Below are positions 1 through 11,354 of a stretch of 64,000 nucleotides of DNA, in pieces. How positions within the stretch are numbered: the first letter of the stretch is position 1; each line of letters begins with the position of its first letter. The stretch comes from Pleurostoma richardsiae (lineage: Eukaryota > Ascomycota > Sordariomycetes > Calosphaeriales > Pleurostomataceae). The stretch is taken from contig JANBVO010000004.1 in the NCBI GenBank assembly GCA_030052745.1, forward strand, positions 62,001 to 126,000, written 5' to 3'. A program made the translations under genes and the position numbers. A model generated the notes under the pieces. That model had not been told where the DNA came from. It did not search any database and saw only the letters and a list, made by a program, of their open reading frames with translations.

Positions 1-74
1 AGGCGGCATCGGGCTGTGAGGCCGGTCCTCTCCAGCCTCCTCAGCATTGGTGCGACTCTTGATCGTGCCGCCAT
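1..74 (-). CDS. possible 5' end of a gene running off the left edge
   Basis: On the minus strand an ATG at 74 opens a frame that stays open to the window edge (about 24 codons). It is rich in Arg, Leu and Ala and begins MAARSRVAPMLRRLE, which would suit a mitochondrial presequence. The plus strand of the same stretch is also open from base 1 to a TAG at 160-162 (53 codons), so this could instead be the tail of a plus-strand gene. No family is recognised and the choice between the two is a guess. Confidence 0.2.
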   Translation of the reverse strand, partial: MAARSRVAPMLRRLERTGLTARCR

Positions 75-561
75 TTTCACGGTGTTGCCTCTCGATCTGA
101 CAAGAGTCCCGTACAATAAGTTTTACCTCGCCAAGAAAGCCTCCAGTTGGCAAGGCTAGCACATCGGATATATGAGTTCTGCAATGATCCCATTTCGATC
201 CCCCATCCTTCGGCACTTTATCCCCATCTTTGCGTGAAGCGGCGCGGGCAGGGCGTCCATCGGAGGGTTAGTCAGCACCACGTGATCACATCTTGATTGC
301 TGTACTATGTACCTCCCTCCACCGACTTAGCGTCCTAATTTTGAGCCAATAGGAGTCTGTTGGAGCTACCTCTCAGCCTTCCAACGCGCCTGCTCCTCTG
401 AGCTTCGTCGTCAGAGCTGTAGCCTGCCTCCCCAGCACAGACACCTAAGAACGTTTCCCCAGATCGCGGCGAGCACCATTTCCTCATCATCGCCAATCAC
501 CTAAAGCTCTTCAGCACCCGAGTCCCATCCTTTTCGTTCGCCGTATCTACGGGACATTCCA
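75..561. other. intergenic / promoter region upstream of the proteasome gene
   Basis: No supported gene was found beyond the edge candidates. The last 150 bases are pyrimidine-rich and look like the 5' untranslated region of the downstream proteasome gene. Confidence 0.5.
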
Positions 562-1599
562 ATGGCTTCCGGCTACGACAGAGCTCTTTCAGGTAAGACT
601 GCCTAGCAGCTGGTGTTGGGCTTACCGTGGCTAACCTCTCCTTGTTCAGTCTTCAGGTTCGCACTCGATCTGACGCGCATCATTCAAGGATGGTATCTAA
701 CGTAGGATAGTCCTGATGGACACGTCTTCCAGGTCGAATATGCCGGCGAGGCTGTCAAGAGAGGTGTGTTGAAGCTGGTACATTGGCACCCCCTTAGCAA
801 CACTGACAATATGCGGCAGGGACATGCGCCGTTGGTGTGAAGGGAAGCGATATAGTCGTCCTAGGCTGTGAAAAGAGATCCGCGATGAAGCTGCAGGATA
901 CCAGAATTACGCCTTCGAAGATCGGTCTCATCGATACCCACGTCTGTCTTGCGTTCGCTGGCCTGAACGCCGACGCCAGAATCCTCGTCGACAAGGCCCG
1001 GTTAGAGGCGCAGTCGCACCGCCTCACGGTGGAAGACCCAGTGACTATCGAGTACATCACAAAATACGTGGCTGGCGTACAGCAGCGGTACACGCAGAGC
1101 GGTGGTGTCCGCCCCTTCGGTATCAGCACTCTGATTGTTGGGTTCGACAAAGGCAGCAAAGTGCCGAGACTGTACCAGACAGAGCCTTCCGGTATCTACA
1201 GCGCATGGTTCGTCTTGAAGCAAGATCCCGTGTGGGAACATATTGCTCATACTTTGATACAGGAAAGCCAATGCTATTGGCCGCTCCAGCAAGACTGTCC
1301 GGGAGTTCCTGGAACGGAACTACAAGGAGGATATGGATCGCGAGCAGACCATTCGATTGGCAATCAAGTCGCTACTCGAAGTTGTGCAGACCGGCGCGAA
1401 GAATATCGAGATTGCCATCATGGCTCCTGGAAAGACACTTGAGATGCTTCCGGTCGAGGATATTGAGACCTACGTCAAGGATATCGAGCAGGAGAAGCAG
1501 GACGAGGCAGCGAAGAAGAAGACGGGCAGGACCCCAGGCACAGGGAGTGCGGCGATCTTGACGAGAAGTCAGGGTGAGGGCCAAGGGAGCAATGAGTAG
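562..1599 (+). CDS. PRE6: 20S proteasome subunit alpha type 4 (Pre6/PSMA7)
   Basis: Structural alpha-ring subunit of the 20S proteasome core; it is not catalytic. Proposed exons are 562-592, 650-656, 711-763, 820-1207 and 1263-1599 (816 nt, 271 aa). The N-terminus reads [20 protein letters not shown], the alpha-subunit signature, and [17 protein letters not shown] follows across the next join. Exon 2 is only 7 nt, yet it supplies the invariant Val-Phe-Ser of that signature. Introns 2 and 4 begin GTTCGC and GTTCGT instead of GTAAGT or GTATGT. The start at 562 is the only ATG giving the conserved N-terminus. The C-terminal tail is Lys/Gly/Ser-rich, as is usual for fungal alpha4. The family assignment is certain; the microexon rests on conservation and phase. 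Confidence 0.95.
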
Positions 1600-1851
1600 G
1601 AGGGCGATCACAAGGCGGAGTCCGCAAGGACGGCCTCCACAGCTAACCGGCTAAGAGATCACAAAACGGAAATGGTCATCAGGTGATCGTGATGGCTTAT
1701 CAATGTACTCTATCATCCCCTTGACTATGCCTCGACTATGCGCGCTCCAAGCGCTTGTAATAAACATGTTCCCAAACGCCGAGTGCTGGCTGCCCAATGA
1801 CTGGTATCCATGCATCATGATCCTCCTCGCCGGTGATGATCGCCCAGCTTT

Positions 1852-2347
1852 TCAACCAAGCTTGTCTGCCTCCACGTCCGGGTCGAATATAGACTTTGTG
1901 GCCGCAGCCTTGACACGCTCGTCCTTGAGCATTCGGTTGTCCATCCGGGCATCCCCCCCTTCTACTGACAGTGCCGCTTTCGGCGTGATGGCGTCTAGGA
2001 TGAAGTGGTTATCGCAATGTGGGCAGTATTCATCTGCCTCCTCGAACTCCCGCGCATCCTTCCTGAAGCACTTCTTGCATTTTTTGCATGCGAAGATCAT
2101 CTCGAATCTCTGGAGCAGCGGATGGCTTTCCTGCTCGGCATGACACTCTGGGCAGTCAAACCATTTTTTGCCTGTTTGTTTATTAGACTATCTCATATGT
2201 GTCCGAGGATATATATCCTTTTATGTGGACACGTACAACATGGCGACCGAACAGACACCTGTGCGTTCAGAACATGCTTGCTTTGAGTAGCAATTAGCAA
2301 CCTGCCTCAGTGAAACAAACTAGGTGGGTAGTTCGAGCGTACCACAT
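1852..2347 (-). CDS. small CHY-type zinc-finger protein (Hot13-like)
   Basis: Proposed exons on the minus strand are 2347-2343, 2280-2237 and 2171-1852 (369 nt, 122 aa). The joined protein starts MCKHVLNAQVSVRSPCC and continues KKWFDCPECHAE, then CKKCKKCF and CPHCDNHF. This is the Cys/His ligand series of the zf-CHY family. In yeast the related Hot13 acts with zinc-binding mitochondrial import proteins; applying that role here is inference. The C-terminal half is acidic and ends DPDVEADKLG. The first coding exon is only five bases (ATGTG). The upstream reading frame stays open but has no ATG, so either translation starts here or another 5' exon is missed. Both introns (62 and 65 nt) start GTACGY and have good branch sites. 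Confidence 0.8.
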
Positions 2348-2744
2348 ATTTGCGTAGGTGCTAGGAAATGTGAAAATTCGGTCAAATCGGGATGAATAAA
2401 CTTCGCCTTGCTGTCGTTCAGTACGTTTGCTTCCCTGATTGTTAAAAGAGGTATCAAGCCAGCGAAATTCACATTCACAGTGTGCTGAGGATCTGTGAGG
2501 CGAGACGCGGTGGTGCACGTCTCCTTATCGCCGATAAGATCCGGCAGTGCCTCCCAAGCGTGACTAAGCCTTACAACGGCGTGCTTTAATGTGGAGTCAA
2601 GTAAGCACGTCTCGAGCCTTCCACGCATTATTGAGGCTCCGAGCTGCCGACTCTCGTCCAACTTCGCCACTATATCATCTGCTGCCTTCGACGAAGGAGC
2701 TGAGCGAGCTTTCCTAGAGATTCCTACCTCTCAGGAAAGTCACG
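2348..2744. promoter_or_regulatory. shared intergenic region between CHY protein and SSL2
   Basis: The two genes diverge from this 397-base stretch. It contains a minus-strand open frame without an ATG start that joins no recognised domain; I treat it as promoter plus 5' untranslated sequence. Confidence 0.5.
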
Positions 2745-5228
2745 ATGCCGCCAAAGAGGAAGGCCGCGTCGGCAGCGCAGAGCTCTTCGAAGGCGGGCAA
2801 GGTCTCGGCGGCCTCGACACCGGGTCCGGGGACGCCCCAAAGCGTTGCCACATCCGACGACGTAGAAACGGAGGATGAGGAGGTGGAGAGGAATATCCAG
2901 AAGTTCGACATCAGTAGTTACCAGCGGAGAGCAAAGGCTGGTCGCGATGCAGCATCTAGGCATTTCGGCAACCGCGACTTCTCGTACCTGCAGCTCAAAC
3001 CTGACCACAATAATCGACCGCTTTGGATCGATCCAGAGAAGGGCCGCATCATACTCGAGAGTTTTAACCCTCTTGCGGCTCAGGCTCAGGACTTCCTCAT
3101 CACTATCGCGGAGCCTCTGTCACGACCCACGTTCCTCCACGAGTACGCTTTGACCACGCACAGCCTTTATGCGGCCGTGTCAGTAGGGCTTCACCCCCAG
3201 GACATCATCAATACTCTGGACCGGTTCCTCAAGACGCCGCTGCCAATAAGCGTTCGCCAGTTCATAGAGAACTGTACACGAAGCTATGGAAAGGTCAAGC
3301 TTGTGCTGAAGGATAACAAATACTATCTAGAGAGCGTTGATGCCGATATCCTGCAGAAGCTCCTGAAAGATCCTGTCATAGGGCCCCTGCGTGTACACAA
3401 CTCAGAGCAGATGACAACTACGGCTGCTCCGAGCATGGCCGGTCTCGTCATTCCCGGGACGAGGAATGCTGCTGGAGTGCGCCAGGCTGACAACATGAAC
3501 AATCCGAAAGCAAGCAACGAGCAGAACGGGGAGAAGCCCAGCGAAGAGGACGTATATGGCGCGCTTAGAGAAGAGGACGACGATGATGACAAGGAGGCTG
3601 TCCATGCTTTCCAGATTCAGGATCATGCTGTCGAGACTGTTCAGAAACGTTGCCTCGAGCTCGAATACCCTGTTCTCGAGGAATACGACTTCCGAAATGA
3701 CAATTTTAATGCCAACCTCGAGATTGACCTCCGGCCGGCGACCCAGATTAGATCGTATCAAGAAAAGAGTCTCAGTAAGATGTTCGGTAACGGCCGTGCA
3801 AAGAGCGGCATCATCGTCTTGCCTTGCGGAGCTGGCAAGACGTTGGTCGGTATCACTGCCGCCTGCACCATCAAGAAGGGAGTGATTGTTCTCTGCACAA
3901 GCAATATGTCCGCTGTGCAGTGGCGGAACGAATTCCTCAAGTGGTCGAATATCAGTCCTGATGACATCGCGGTATTCTCGTCAGATAGCAAGCAGACATT
4001 TCAGGGCAACACCGGAATCATCGTGACGACGTACTCTATGGTTACGAACTCGAGAGAGAGAGCCCACGACTCTGCAAAGATGATGAAGTTCCTGCAGGGG
4101 CGGGAATGGGGTCTCATGCTCTTGGATGAAGTCCACGTCGTCCCTGCCAACATGTTTCGGAAAGTCACTGGTAACATCAAGGCACACGCTAAGCTGGGAC
4201 TTACGGCGACACTGCTGCGCGAGGACGACAAGATCTCTGATCTGAACTTCTTGATCGGGCCAAAACTCTATGAGGCAAACTGGATGGAGCTGTCACAGCA
4301 GGGCCACATCGCCAAGGTGCAGTGTGCAGAAGTCTGGTGCCCGATGCCGACTGAGTTCTACGAGGAGTATCTCAGGGCCGACTCGCGAAAGCGGTCACTT
4401 CTTTACGTCATGAACCCACGCAAGTTCCAGGCCTGCCAATACCTCATCAACTACCATGAGGCCCGAGGTGACAAGATCATCGTCTTCTCGGACGACGTGT
4501 ACGCGTTAGAGACTTATGCGAAGAAACTGCAGAAGGCATACCTCTACGGCGGGACCAACAACCAGGAGCGCCTCCAAATTCTCCAGCACTTTCGGGACAA
4601 CGATGCGATCAACACTCTCTTCTTGTCCAAGATTGGTGACACATCTCTCGATCTGCCGGAAGCCACCTGTCTCATTCAGATCTCTGCCCAGTACGGTTCA
4701 CGGCGTCAAGAAGCGCAGAGATTAGGCCGGATCTTGCGGGCGAAGCGCCGGAACGACGAGGGCTTCAATGCCTTCTTTTACTCTTTAGTGTCCAAGGACA
4801 CTCAGGAGATGTACTATTCATCCAAGCGCCAGGCCTTCCTTGTGGATCAGGGCTATGCCTTTAAAGTCATCACCCAACTCGCCAATATCGACAAGACGCC
4901 AGGTCTAGCTTTCGCGACGGCCGCCGAGCGGCGCGAGCTGCTGCAGAAGGTCCTTGTTGAAGTGGAGTCTGCGTCAACCAAGGAGAAGGAGGCGAGGGAG
5001 AACGCCTTGCTCGAGGGGAATGTCTACTACAACGGCTCGGCCCGACGACAGAAGAAGGGAGTCCGACGCACTGCGGGGACACTCGGTGAGCTCAGCGGTG
5101 GGCAGGACATGGCCTATATTGAGCAGAACAAGTCTATGAATAAGAGCCTGAAGAAGAACAAGAAGGAGAGCAATCCGTTCTTCAAGAAAATTGCTAGAGA
5201 GAATGAGAGGCGCAAGCAGCTTCTTTGA
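2745..5228 (+). CDS. SSL2: TFIIH subunit XPB/Ssl2, 3'-5' DNA helicase/translocase
   Basis: Single-exon gene, 827 aa. It is the XPB (ERCC3, yeast Ssl2/Rad25) ATPase of TFIIH, which opens promoters for RNA polymerase II and unwinds damaged DNA in nucleotide excision repair. Visible features: a Lys/Ser-rich N-terminus; the XPB damage-recognition region (about residues 70-330); Walker A LPCGAGKT near 359; DEVH box near 460; the TATLLRED segment containing the RED motif near 485; helicase motif [14 protein letters not shown] near 655; and a basic C-terminus ending in Lys/Arg-rich sequence. Length agrees with fungal orthologues (about 820-850 aa). An acidic run (EEDDDDDKE, about residue 277) lies in the linker before the helicase core. 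The ATG at 2745 is the first in frame and gives the conserved MPPKRK start. Confidence 0.97.
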   Translation: MPPKRKAASAAQSSSKAGKVSAASTPGPGTPQSVATSDDVETEDEEVERNIQKFDISSYQRRAKAGRDAASRHFGNRDFSYLQLKPDHNNRPLWIDPEKGRIILESFNPLAAQAQDFLITIAEPLSRPTFLHEYALTTHSLYAAVSVGLHPQDIINTLDRFLKTPLPISVRQFIENCTRSYGKVKLVLKDNKYYLESVDADILQKLLKDPVIGPLRVHNSEQMTTTAAPSMAGLVIPGTRNAAGVRQADNMNNPKASNEQNGEKPSEEDVYGALREEDDDDDKEAVHAFQIQDHAVETVQKRCLELEYPVLEEYDFRNDNFNANLEIDLRPATQIRSYQEKSLSKMFGNGRAKSGIIVLPCGAGKTLVGITAACTIKKGVIVLCTSNMSAVQWRNEFLKWSNISPDDIAVFSSDSKQTFQGNTGIIVTTYSMVTNSRERAHDSAKMMKFLQGREWGLMLLDEVHVVPANMFRKVTGNIKAHAKLGLTATLLREDDKISDLNFLIGPKLYEANWMELSQQGHIAKVQCAEVWCPMPTEFYEEYLRADSRKRSLLYVMNPRKFQACQYLINYHEARGDKIIVFSDDVYALETYAKKLQKAYLYGGTNNQERLQILQHFRDNDAINTLFLSKIGDTSLDLPEATCLIQISAQYGSRRQEAQRLGRILRAKRRNDEGFNAFFYSLVSKDTQEMYYSSKRQAFLVDQGYAFKVITQLANIDKTPGLAFATAAERRELLQKVLVEVESASTKEKEARENALLEGNVYYNGSARRQKKGVRRTAGTLGELSGGQDMAYIEQNKSMNKSLKKNKKESNPFFKKIARENERRKQLL

Positions 5229-6894
5229 TAGGATGGGGAAATTGGAGAAGGATCTTTGCAGAGTCTTGCGAAGAATGTACGACGACCAGGCAAACGGCAT
5301 ATCAGGCGTTAGGGGCAGGCACGGGTTGGTGGCCACACATGATGATACCTTCTGAGTATATACAACATACAGTCCACGCTGTCTAATAGCCGTGCAATAG
5401 ACTTATATTACTTGCAAAAGCACCTAAGCAGTTGTCCTATAGTCGCCACTCCTGTCTTCATGCTATTCGCAGCCAATGACGGATGCGTGACAGTTCTGCG
5501 CTGTGTCACCGCTGAGGACTCGTACAGGCGGGACAACGCATCACATTGACCTACCTAGGTAATGCCACAGAAGAAAAAGGCGCATAGGACTGTGATGCCC
5601 TGTTATGCGGAAGTTCCCAGTAAGCAACAACGTCTGCCCGGAGGTCTGCCCGTCGTCGACGGCAAGTTCGTGATTGGCTGACTCATCTGGGCTGCATGAG
5701 AAGTATTGACTGATAAATTCGGACAAGTGCCTGGTAAGAGACTAGGTATCTCCTTGCAGATTGTGTATGGTTGGTGGCGATTTCAGGTACCTCATCGCTT
5801 GACACCTAACCGGGGTCGCATCATCTCCGAGGACATTAATGGGTGTCGCAGATGTTCTAGACTTGGGCGTTGAATTACCTTGGCTATTACCGTAATCGGG
5901 TCTCCTCTCTGACGTCGTCACGTCTAATTGCACCAGTCTGGTTTTTCGGATATCGTATTTCCTGTTCCCCTACAGATGAGTCGAGGTAGCTCCTATCGAT
6001 ATCTCCTAGTCAGGGGGCGACAAGGGCGGGAAAAAGACTGTGATAGGCGATATCATAAGCGGGCTTCAGGACCACTCCGGGCAAATTTCACAGCTTTTCA
6101 TTTCTTCTGCATCTTCAACAACAGCATCGGCATCCAACGACTAGCGAGGTCTGGAATCTGGAGATTTCCAGCAGCCCGCGCCGGGCTAGTTTAGACCAGC
6201 CGCGCTTGTGCCAGCTCGCCCTTTCGTAGTAACTTCGCCTCCCCACCATCCACCATCGTCGCACCTCGCGAAAATCCATCATCATCTCCGTCCCGATAAG
6301 AGATGTCGACGCTCTGGTGTTGAGGCATCGGCGTTGGTCTCGCTGACCGTCAAGCTGCATCCCCTTTAACATACACGTTTAATCCCTTTCCCTTCGGCTC
6401 TTGAATCATCATCCCCAGCATATTCCCAGGCTCGGCTCCCCACGACGTGCTCTTCACAACACCTTTCATTGATCACCCTACTCGGCATTTGATAGGCTGC
6501 CAAGCTGCCAAGTCAGAAGTCTCAACTTAACCTCGCCTTTCTTGAGCACCCGCTGGGCTCCTCTTGCTTCACAGCCATCCTTGGCTCTTTCCCTTCCCGT
6601 TGTGACGCGTCCTTGATAACCGTCGACCTCTGCCGGCGGCAAGCCTTCACCTCAAACTCACCTACCGCTCACCTCCTATTTGAAGCTGCGAGCCCTCACT
6701 TCTTAACTCAGCTAGGCGCCATGTCCCCGACCTCGCAACTTTAAAAAACATCACATACTGAGAAGTTCAACCATGCTCGTCATGTTTGCCCAGCTGGACA
6801 GTACTGTCACGCTGTTCACGCAATAACAACGACCGGACATCGGCCTCGTCCTCATCATCTCCCGTGAGCTCGACCCTATTAATCTTTGATCAAG
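5229..6894. other. 1.7-kb intergenic region, long leader of the TRK gene
   Basis: No gene is recognised. The right half (about 6100-6894) is rich in pyrimidines and short CCACC-like runs, as in long fungal 5' untranslated regions. It may include an untranslated exon or short upstream frames, which cannot be settled by eye. Confidence 0.45.
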
Positions 6895-9714
6895 ATGGAC
6901 GACGTCAAAGAGTTCTTTTTGGAGCGTGTGAAGGCTCTGAAGCCTTCTTTCTTGTCCAAGAAGCCGCATTTCAACTTCATCTCTGCTCACTGTGAGTGAC
7001 TGTCACCATTCACTAGCGCCGTGCCTGCAATTACTGATCGCAGTGCTTTTTAGATATCTGGATCATCAGCCTCAGCTTGCTCGGCTCCGTCATCCTTTAT
7101 GGAGGCGCCCAGGGCCACTTAGACTACATCGATGCCCTCTTCTTCGCCAGTGGTGCCAACACCCAAGCAGGCCTGAATCCGGTTGACGTCAACAAACTGA
7201 ACACGTTCCAACAGATAGTCATTTTCCTCCTTTCCATGATGTCAAATCCCATCACCATCAATTCCTTTGTCGTTCTCCTGCGACTCTACTGGTTCGAGAA
7301 GAGGTTCCAGCATCTCGTGCGTGAGGCGAGACAAAGGAGAGCCACGATCTCCAAGTCAAAGTCAAAGGGCAAACGAGACCCCAATCAACTTGAGAGAGGC
7401 GTCAATGGCCGTAACATCACAGTCATGCACAATGGCACCAACACCCGCATGACAAATGACGGCATTCTGCTTGACGAGCCGGGTGCAGACCGCCACAGCA
7501 ACGGCAACGCAACGCAAGACTCCGATGGCATCCCACCTGAACAGGTCGTACAAGAGGAGAAAGCGTATTCAGACGGCATTGCTCCAGAAGATGCTATCCA
7601 AGACGACGAAGAGGACCGCTCAGGAACAACAGCAGCAGGGGACAATAACGAGAATCGTATCAAATTCGCCAGCACCGTGAAGAGGAGCGATGGCATGGCT
7701 GACGGCATGACGAACTTCCCGCCAATTCGATCCGACGAGGAACACATCGCAATCCTGGAGCGTCAAAGAAACCGCGATAATGATGAAGTGCTTCGTATTC
7801 CTGGACCGAGAGACGCAGAGAGAGGCATGCGCCCCGAGCGAGTCCAGAATGGCGATGCGGAAGAGCCAGAACCACGGACATGGAAGCGGCGTACATCTAG
7901 CATGGACTCTTCGAACCCGACTCGTTTTCAAGCGCTAGCAGGCAGGCAACAAGCAATCACAATCGAGGAGCCCCCGAGACCGGTGAGAGACGAGGTCATT
8001 GACGATGCCAAAGCTGCCGTAGGCACGTTCTCACTGCTGAGATTTCGAAAACCACGCATATTCAATCACGGCGACAAGACGTACCATCACGAAGAGGATG
8101 CTGTACACGTCACACCTTCGCGGTCCAGACGGCGTCAGACGCTCGGCACATTGAAGACGGCTTTCACCCGTGAGAAGGAAGAAGAAACGCCGTATCTCAG
8201 CTGGGAGCCCACGCTCGGTCGCAACTCTGCATTCCTCGGCCTTACGGAGGAGCAGAGAGAAGAACTGGGTGGTATCGAGTACAGGTCGTTGAAGACGCTC
8301 GCGTTGGTTCTGGGGGTTTACTTCTGGGGTTTCTGGACCCTGGGAATAATCTGCCTTGTGCCATGGATCATCCACAGCGGTTATGGTACTCTCGTCGACG
8401 AAGCAGGCGTTGCCAGGACATGGTGGGGTTTCTTCACGCCAACCTCTGCCTTCATGGACCTGGGGTTTACGTTGACCCCGGACAGTATGAACTCGTTCAA
8501 TACTGCTGTATTTCCGCTTCTGCTTATGAGCTTCCTCATTGTCATCGGCAACACTGGTTTCCCCGTCATGCTTCGTTTCATAATCTGGATCTGCTCGCTC
8601 TTCGTGCCGAGAGCAACCGGGCTGTGGGAGGAGCTTCGCTTCCTCCTTGATCACCCGCGAAGATGCTTTACTCTGCTGTTCCCTTCTGGTGCGACCTGGT
8701 GGCTCTTCTGGTTACTTGTTGTCCTTAATGGGCTGGACTTGATCTTCTTCATCGTCCTCGACGTGAGTCCTCTGCATCCTGCGGCTTCACCTCCCTCACC
8801 CTCCGCTAACGATCTTCCAGCTTGGCAGCGGCCCTGTCGCACAGCTTCCTGCTGGCATCCGCGTCCTGGACGGCCTATTCCAAGCTGCATCAACAAGGAC
8901 AGCAGGCTTCACTTGCATTAATCTCGCGGAGGTGCACCCAGCTGTTCAGACATCATATCTCATCATGATGTATATCTCGGTCTTCCCGATTGCCATTTCG
9001 GTGCGCCGCACCAACGTCTACGAGGAGAAGTCCCTGGGCATATACAGCAAAGGCGATGAAATAGAGGAAGGCGAAGCTGGCGACCTCTCCTACGTTGGCG
9101 CCCATTTACGAAGACAGCTGTCATTCGACTTGTGGTACATCTTCGTTGGCTTCTTCATCCTCAGCATCTCCGAAGCGGCGAAACTGCAGAGGAACGATTT
9201 CTCCATGTTTGCCGTCCTCTTCGAGATCGTCAGTGCCTACGGCACAGTGGGCTTAAGTCTTGGGTATACCGGTGTCAACACTTCACTATCGGGGCAGTTC
9301 TCGGTCGTCGGCAAGCTGGTCATTATCGCCATGCAGATCCGTGGTCGGCATCGCGGCCTCCCTTACGGACTTGACCGTGCTATTCTTCTGCCCAGCGAGT
9401 CTCTCAATGCAAAGGAGGCGGCGGACGCCGAGGCAAGATTGGCCCGGCGCAACTCTGCGGTATCGTTGGCAACTCAGTCTGGACGCGGTACAAGTACTCG
9501 GCGTGGCCGCAGCAGGAGCATCGACCGTGTTAATAGCAATATCCTGACGCAGTTCCTTCATCCGGGTCCTGCTATTCACCGCGACATGCCTCTGTTGCAC
9601 CTTCGGGGTCACCAAACCGAGCCTAAGCCTAGCGAGGATGATCGCGACCCGTCGCCATACCTTTCAAGGCGCACTGAGACATACACCATTGCGCGACATC
9701 CGATTCGGGAGTGA
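6895..9714 (+). CDS. TRK1: TRK-family potassium transporter
   Basis: High-affinity K+ uptake protein of the plasma membrane. Exons 6895-6991, 7054-8762 and 8821-9714 (2700 nt, 899 aa); introns are 62 and 58 nt. The fold of four membrane-pore-membrane units is visible. Pore loops are ANTQAGLNPVD (about 69), MDLGFTLTPDSMNSF (about 498), ASTRTAGFTC (about 622) and YGTVGLSLGY (about 740), each with the selectivity-filter Gly or its equivalent. Between the first and second units lies a hydrophilic loop of roughly 300 residues, as in yeast Trk1 and Neurospora trk-1. The C-terminal tail after SVVGKLVIIAMQIRGRHRGLP is basic and cytosolic. The start MDDVKEFFLERVKAL is the first ATG in frame; exon 1 joins exon 2 as HY|IWIISLSLLGS. 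Confidence 0.95.
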
Positions 9715-10265
9715 AGGCTGGCTCATCACGAGCTTCTGCTGCAATTGATATTTGGTGAAAGGAGGCGTTCTTGGTAGACTTGGCGTTTACAGAAGGCGAG
9801 CATTACTGCTGCATGCAATGCGGCACAGTCTTTCTCTTCGGAAATACTGGTTATTTCAATGCACATGTTGCCGTTTCGTCGGCTGGCGGCACATACGGGG
9901 AACATGGCCGTTTTTTAGGAGAAGGGTTTCAGCCCCGTAGGATTGGGACGTATAGAGGCTCATGAGCTAGCTCACGCGTACATAGTAACTGGAGATATCA
10001 ACCCAGTTCCATTGAGACACCGGCTGTGTATGCCGTATATGAAGTTTCCCCGGACATTGCTCTAGAATATGTGACATAGTGATACAGTATATCCATCCTC
10101 GCATAATACAACTTTGCGCGGCCATCAAGAGCCTGTAGGGGAGACCGGGGATATAGGACAGCACACAGCACGTCCTTTGCCCTCTTGTGTCCCCAAACCC
10201 CCGAGGGCCGGTTATCAAGCCGATCCCCTGATCTCCTCTCTCCAAGCTATAGCCGTCGCTCTCGT
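9715..10265. other. convergent intergenic region between TRK and bL19m
   Basis: The two genes end facing each other. The stretch should hold both 3' untranslated regions and poly(A) sites; no other gene is supported. Confidence 0.5.
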
Positions 10266-11067
10266 CTACTTCTTTCTCGAGCCACCAGCCTTGGCCGCCT
10301 TTGCACCCGCCGCCGCCGCCGAACCCCTCGAGGCGAACACGTTCCTGGACCGGCGCCACGCCTGCACGAGGTGGTCGACGGAGCCCATGTCGTGCTTGGG
10401 CTTGCGCATGAAGGTGAGGCGGGCGCGGCGGGCGCGCTTCTCCTTGCGCTTGATGATCTCGATGCCGACGACGTTGCGGCTGTAGACCTTGAACCACATC
10501 TCGACGCCGACCTTGGTCAGCTGGCCGCGCAGCAGGATGGCCGTCTCGATGCCGCGCCGCCGCACGCTGATGCACACGCCGCTGAAGGGCTCGGCGGCGC
10601 GGCGGGTCGTCACCATCAGCACGTCGCCGACGCGCGCGCTGTCCGGGTTGGCCTTGCTGAAGAGCCGCGTGCGCGCCCCGGTCGGGTCCATCTTGCGGAT
10701 CTGCTCGGCGTGGTAGGCGGCCAGGGGGTCCTTGGGAGGGGGCACCAGGGTGGGCGCGCTGGGGGTGGTGTAGACGGCGAAGCCGGTGCGGAGCTTGTTG
10801 GCTTTCTTGTCTTCGATGCCATCTTTGAGCGGAACAGGGAGGGTTAGCGAGAGGTCTAACTGCAGATTTTGACGGGTTTGGGGGCCACCGGGTTGCTAGT
10901 AGGGAAGGAGACTTACGGAAGACGGGCGTCGGCAATGTTGTCGACGTGGATGATGGTGCAGCCTCGACAGACGTGGCTAGTAACCGGCGGAAGAGCCGCT
11001 GCTGTCGGGCCTGCCGGAAGGTCGTCTTCAGGCAGCCGAGCGGCTGCCGTAATGAGGCTGCGTTCAT
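10266..11067 (-). CDS. IMG1: mitochondrial large ribosomal subunit protein bL19m (Img1)
   Basis: Minus-strand exons 11067-10917 and 10822-10266 (708 nt, 235 aa); the 94-nt intron runs GTAAGT to CAAAG. The N-terminus MNAASLRQPLGCLKTTFRQA is Arg/Ser-rich with no acids, a typical mitochondrial presequence. The bL19 domain follows with GDVLMVTTRR, GVCISVRRRGIETAILLRG and VEMWFKVYSRNVVGIEII. The tail is basic (RKEKRARRARLTFMR) and ends AKAGGSRKK. An in-frame codon further upstream is GTG, so 11067 is the supported start. The gene diverges from another predicted mitochondrial protein 287 bp away. Two longer open frames overlapping on other frames are GC-driven shadows. Confidence 0.9.
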
Positions 11068-11354
11068 CTTGTCTGCCGTCGATCTGGTCTGCAACACCTG
11101 GAGCGTGTGGACGGTGATGGCGAGAGGTTCAAATTCTGGGTATTGAAGACCGGGATAGCTCGGATTGGCGCCTGTGATTGGCTGGGATGAACTTTAACGC
11201 GCTCCGCCGCCTGTCGCCGGCCGGCAAAAAGTTCCTTCGGGAGCAGAGCACCACTTCGCGGGAACTAGGGGTCCAGCTACCATCGGCGAGACTTTTTCCT
11301 ATTGACGAGCAATGGGCCTGCCTCCGAACGGTCGATAGTCCAGGGTTGTTCGCG
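11068..11354. promoter_or_regulatory. compact bidirectional promoter of two mitochondrial genes
   Basis: Only 287 bp separates the start codons of bL19m (minus) and the unknown mitochondrial protein (plus), so both promoters must lie here or overlap. No specific binding motif could be identified. Confidence 0.6.

Noticed and set aside
2348-2670. Minus-strand frame that could extend the CHY protein N-terminally
   Set aside because: It begins with GTG, is not in the phase needed to join the zinc-finger exons, and has no recognisable domain.
11120-11145. tRNA-like B-box word GGTTCAAATTC
   Set aside because: The flanking bases do not form a T-arm stem and no acceptor stem is found.
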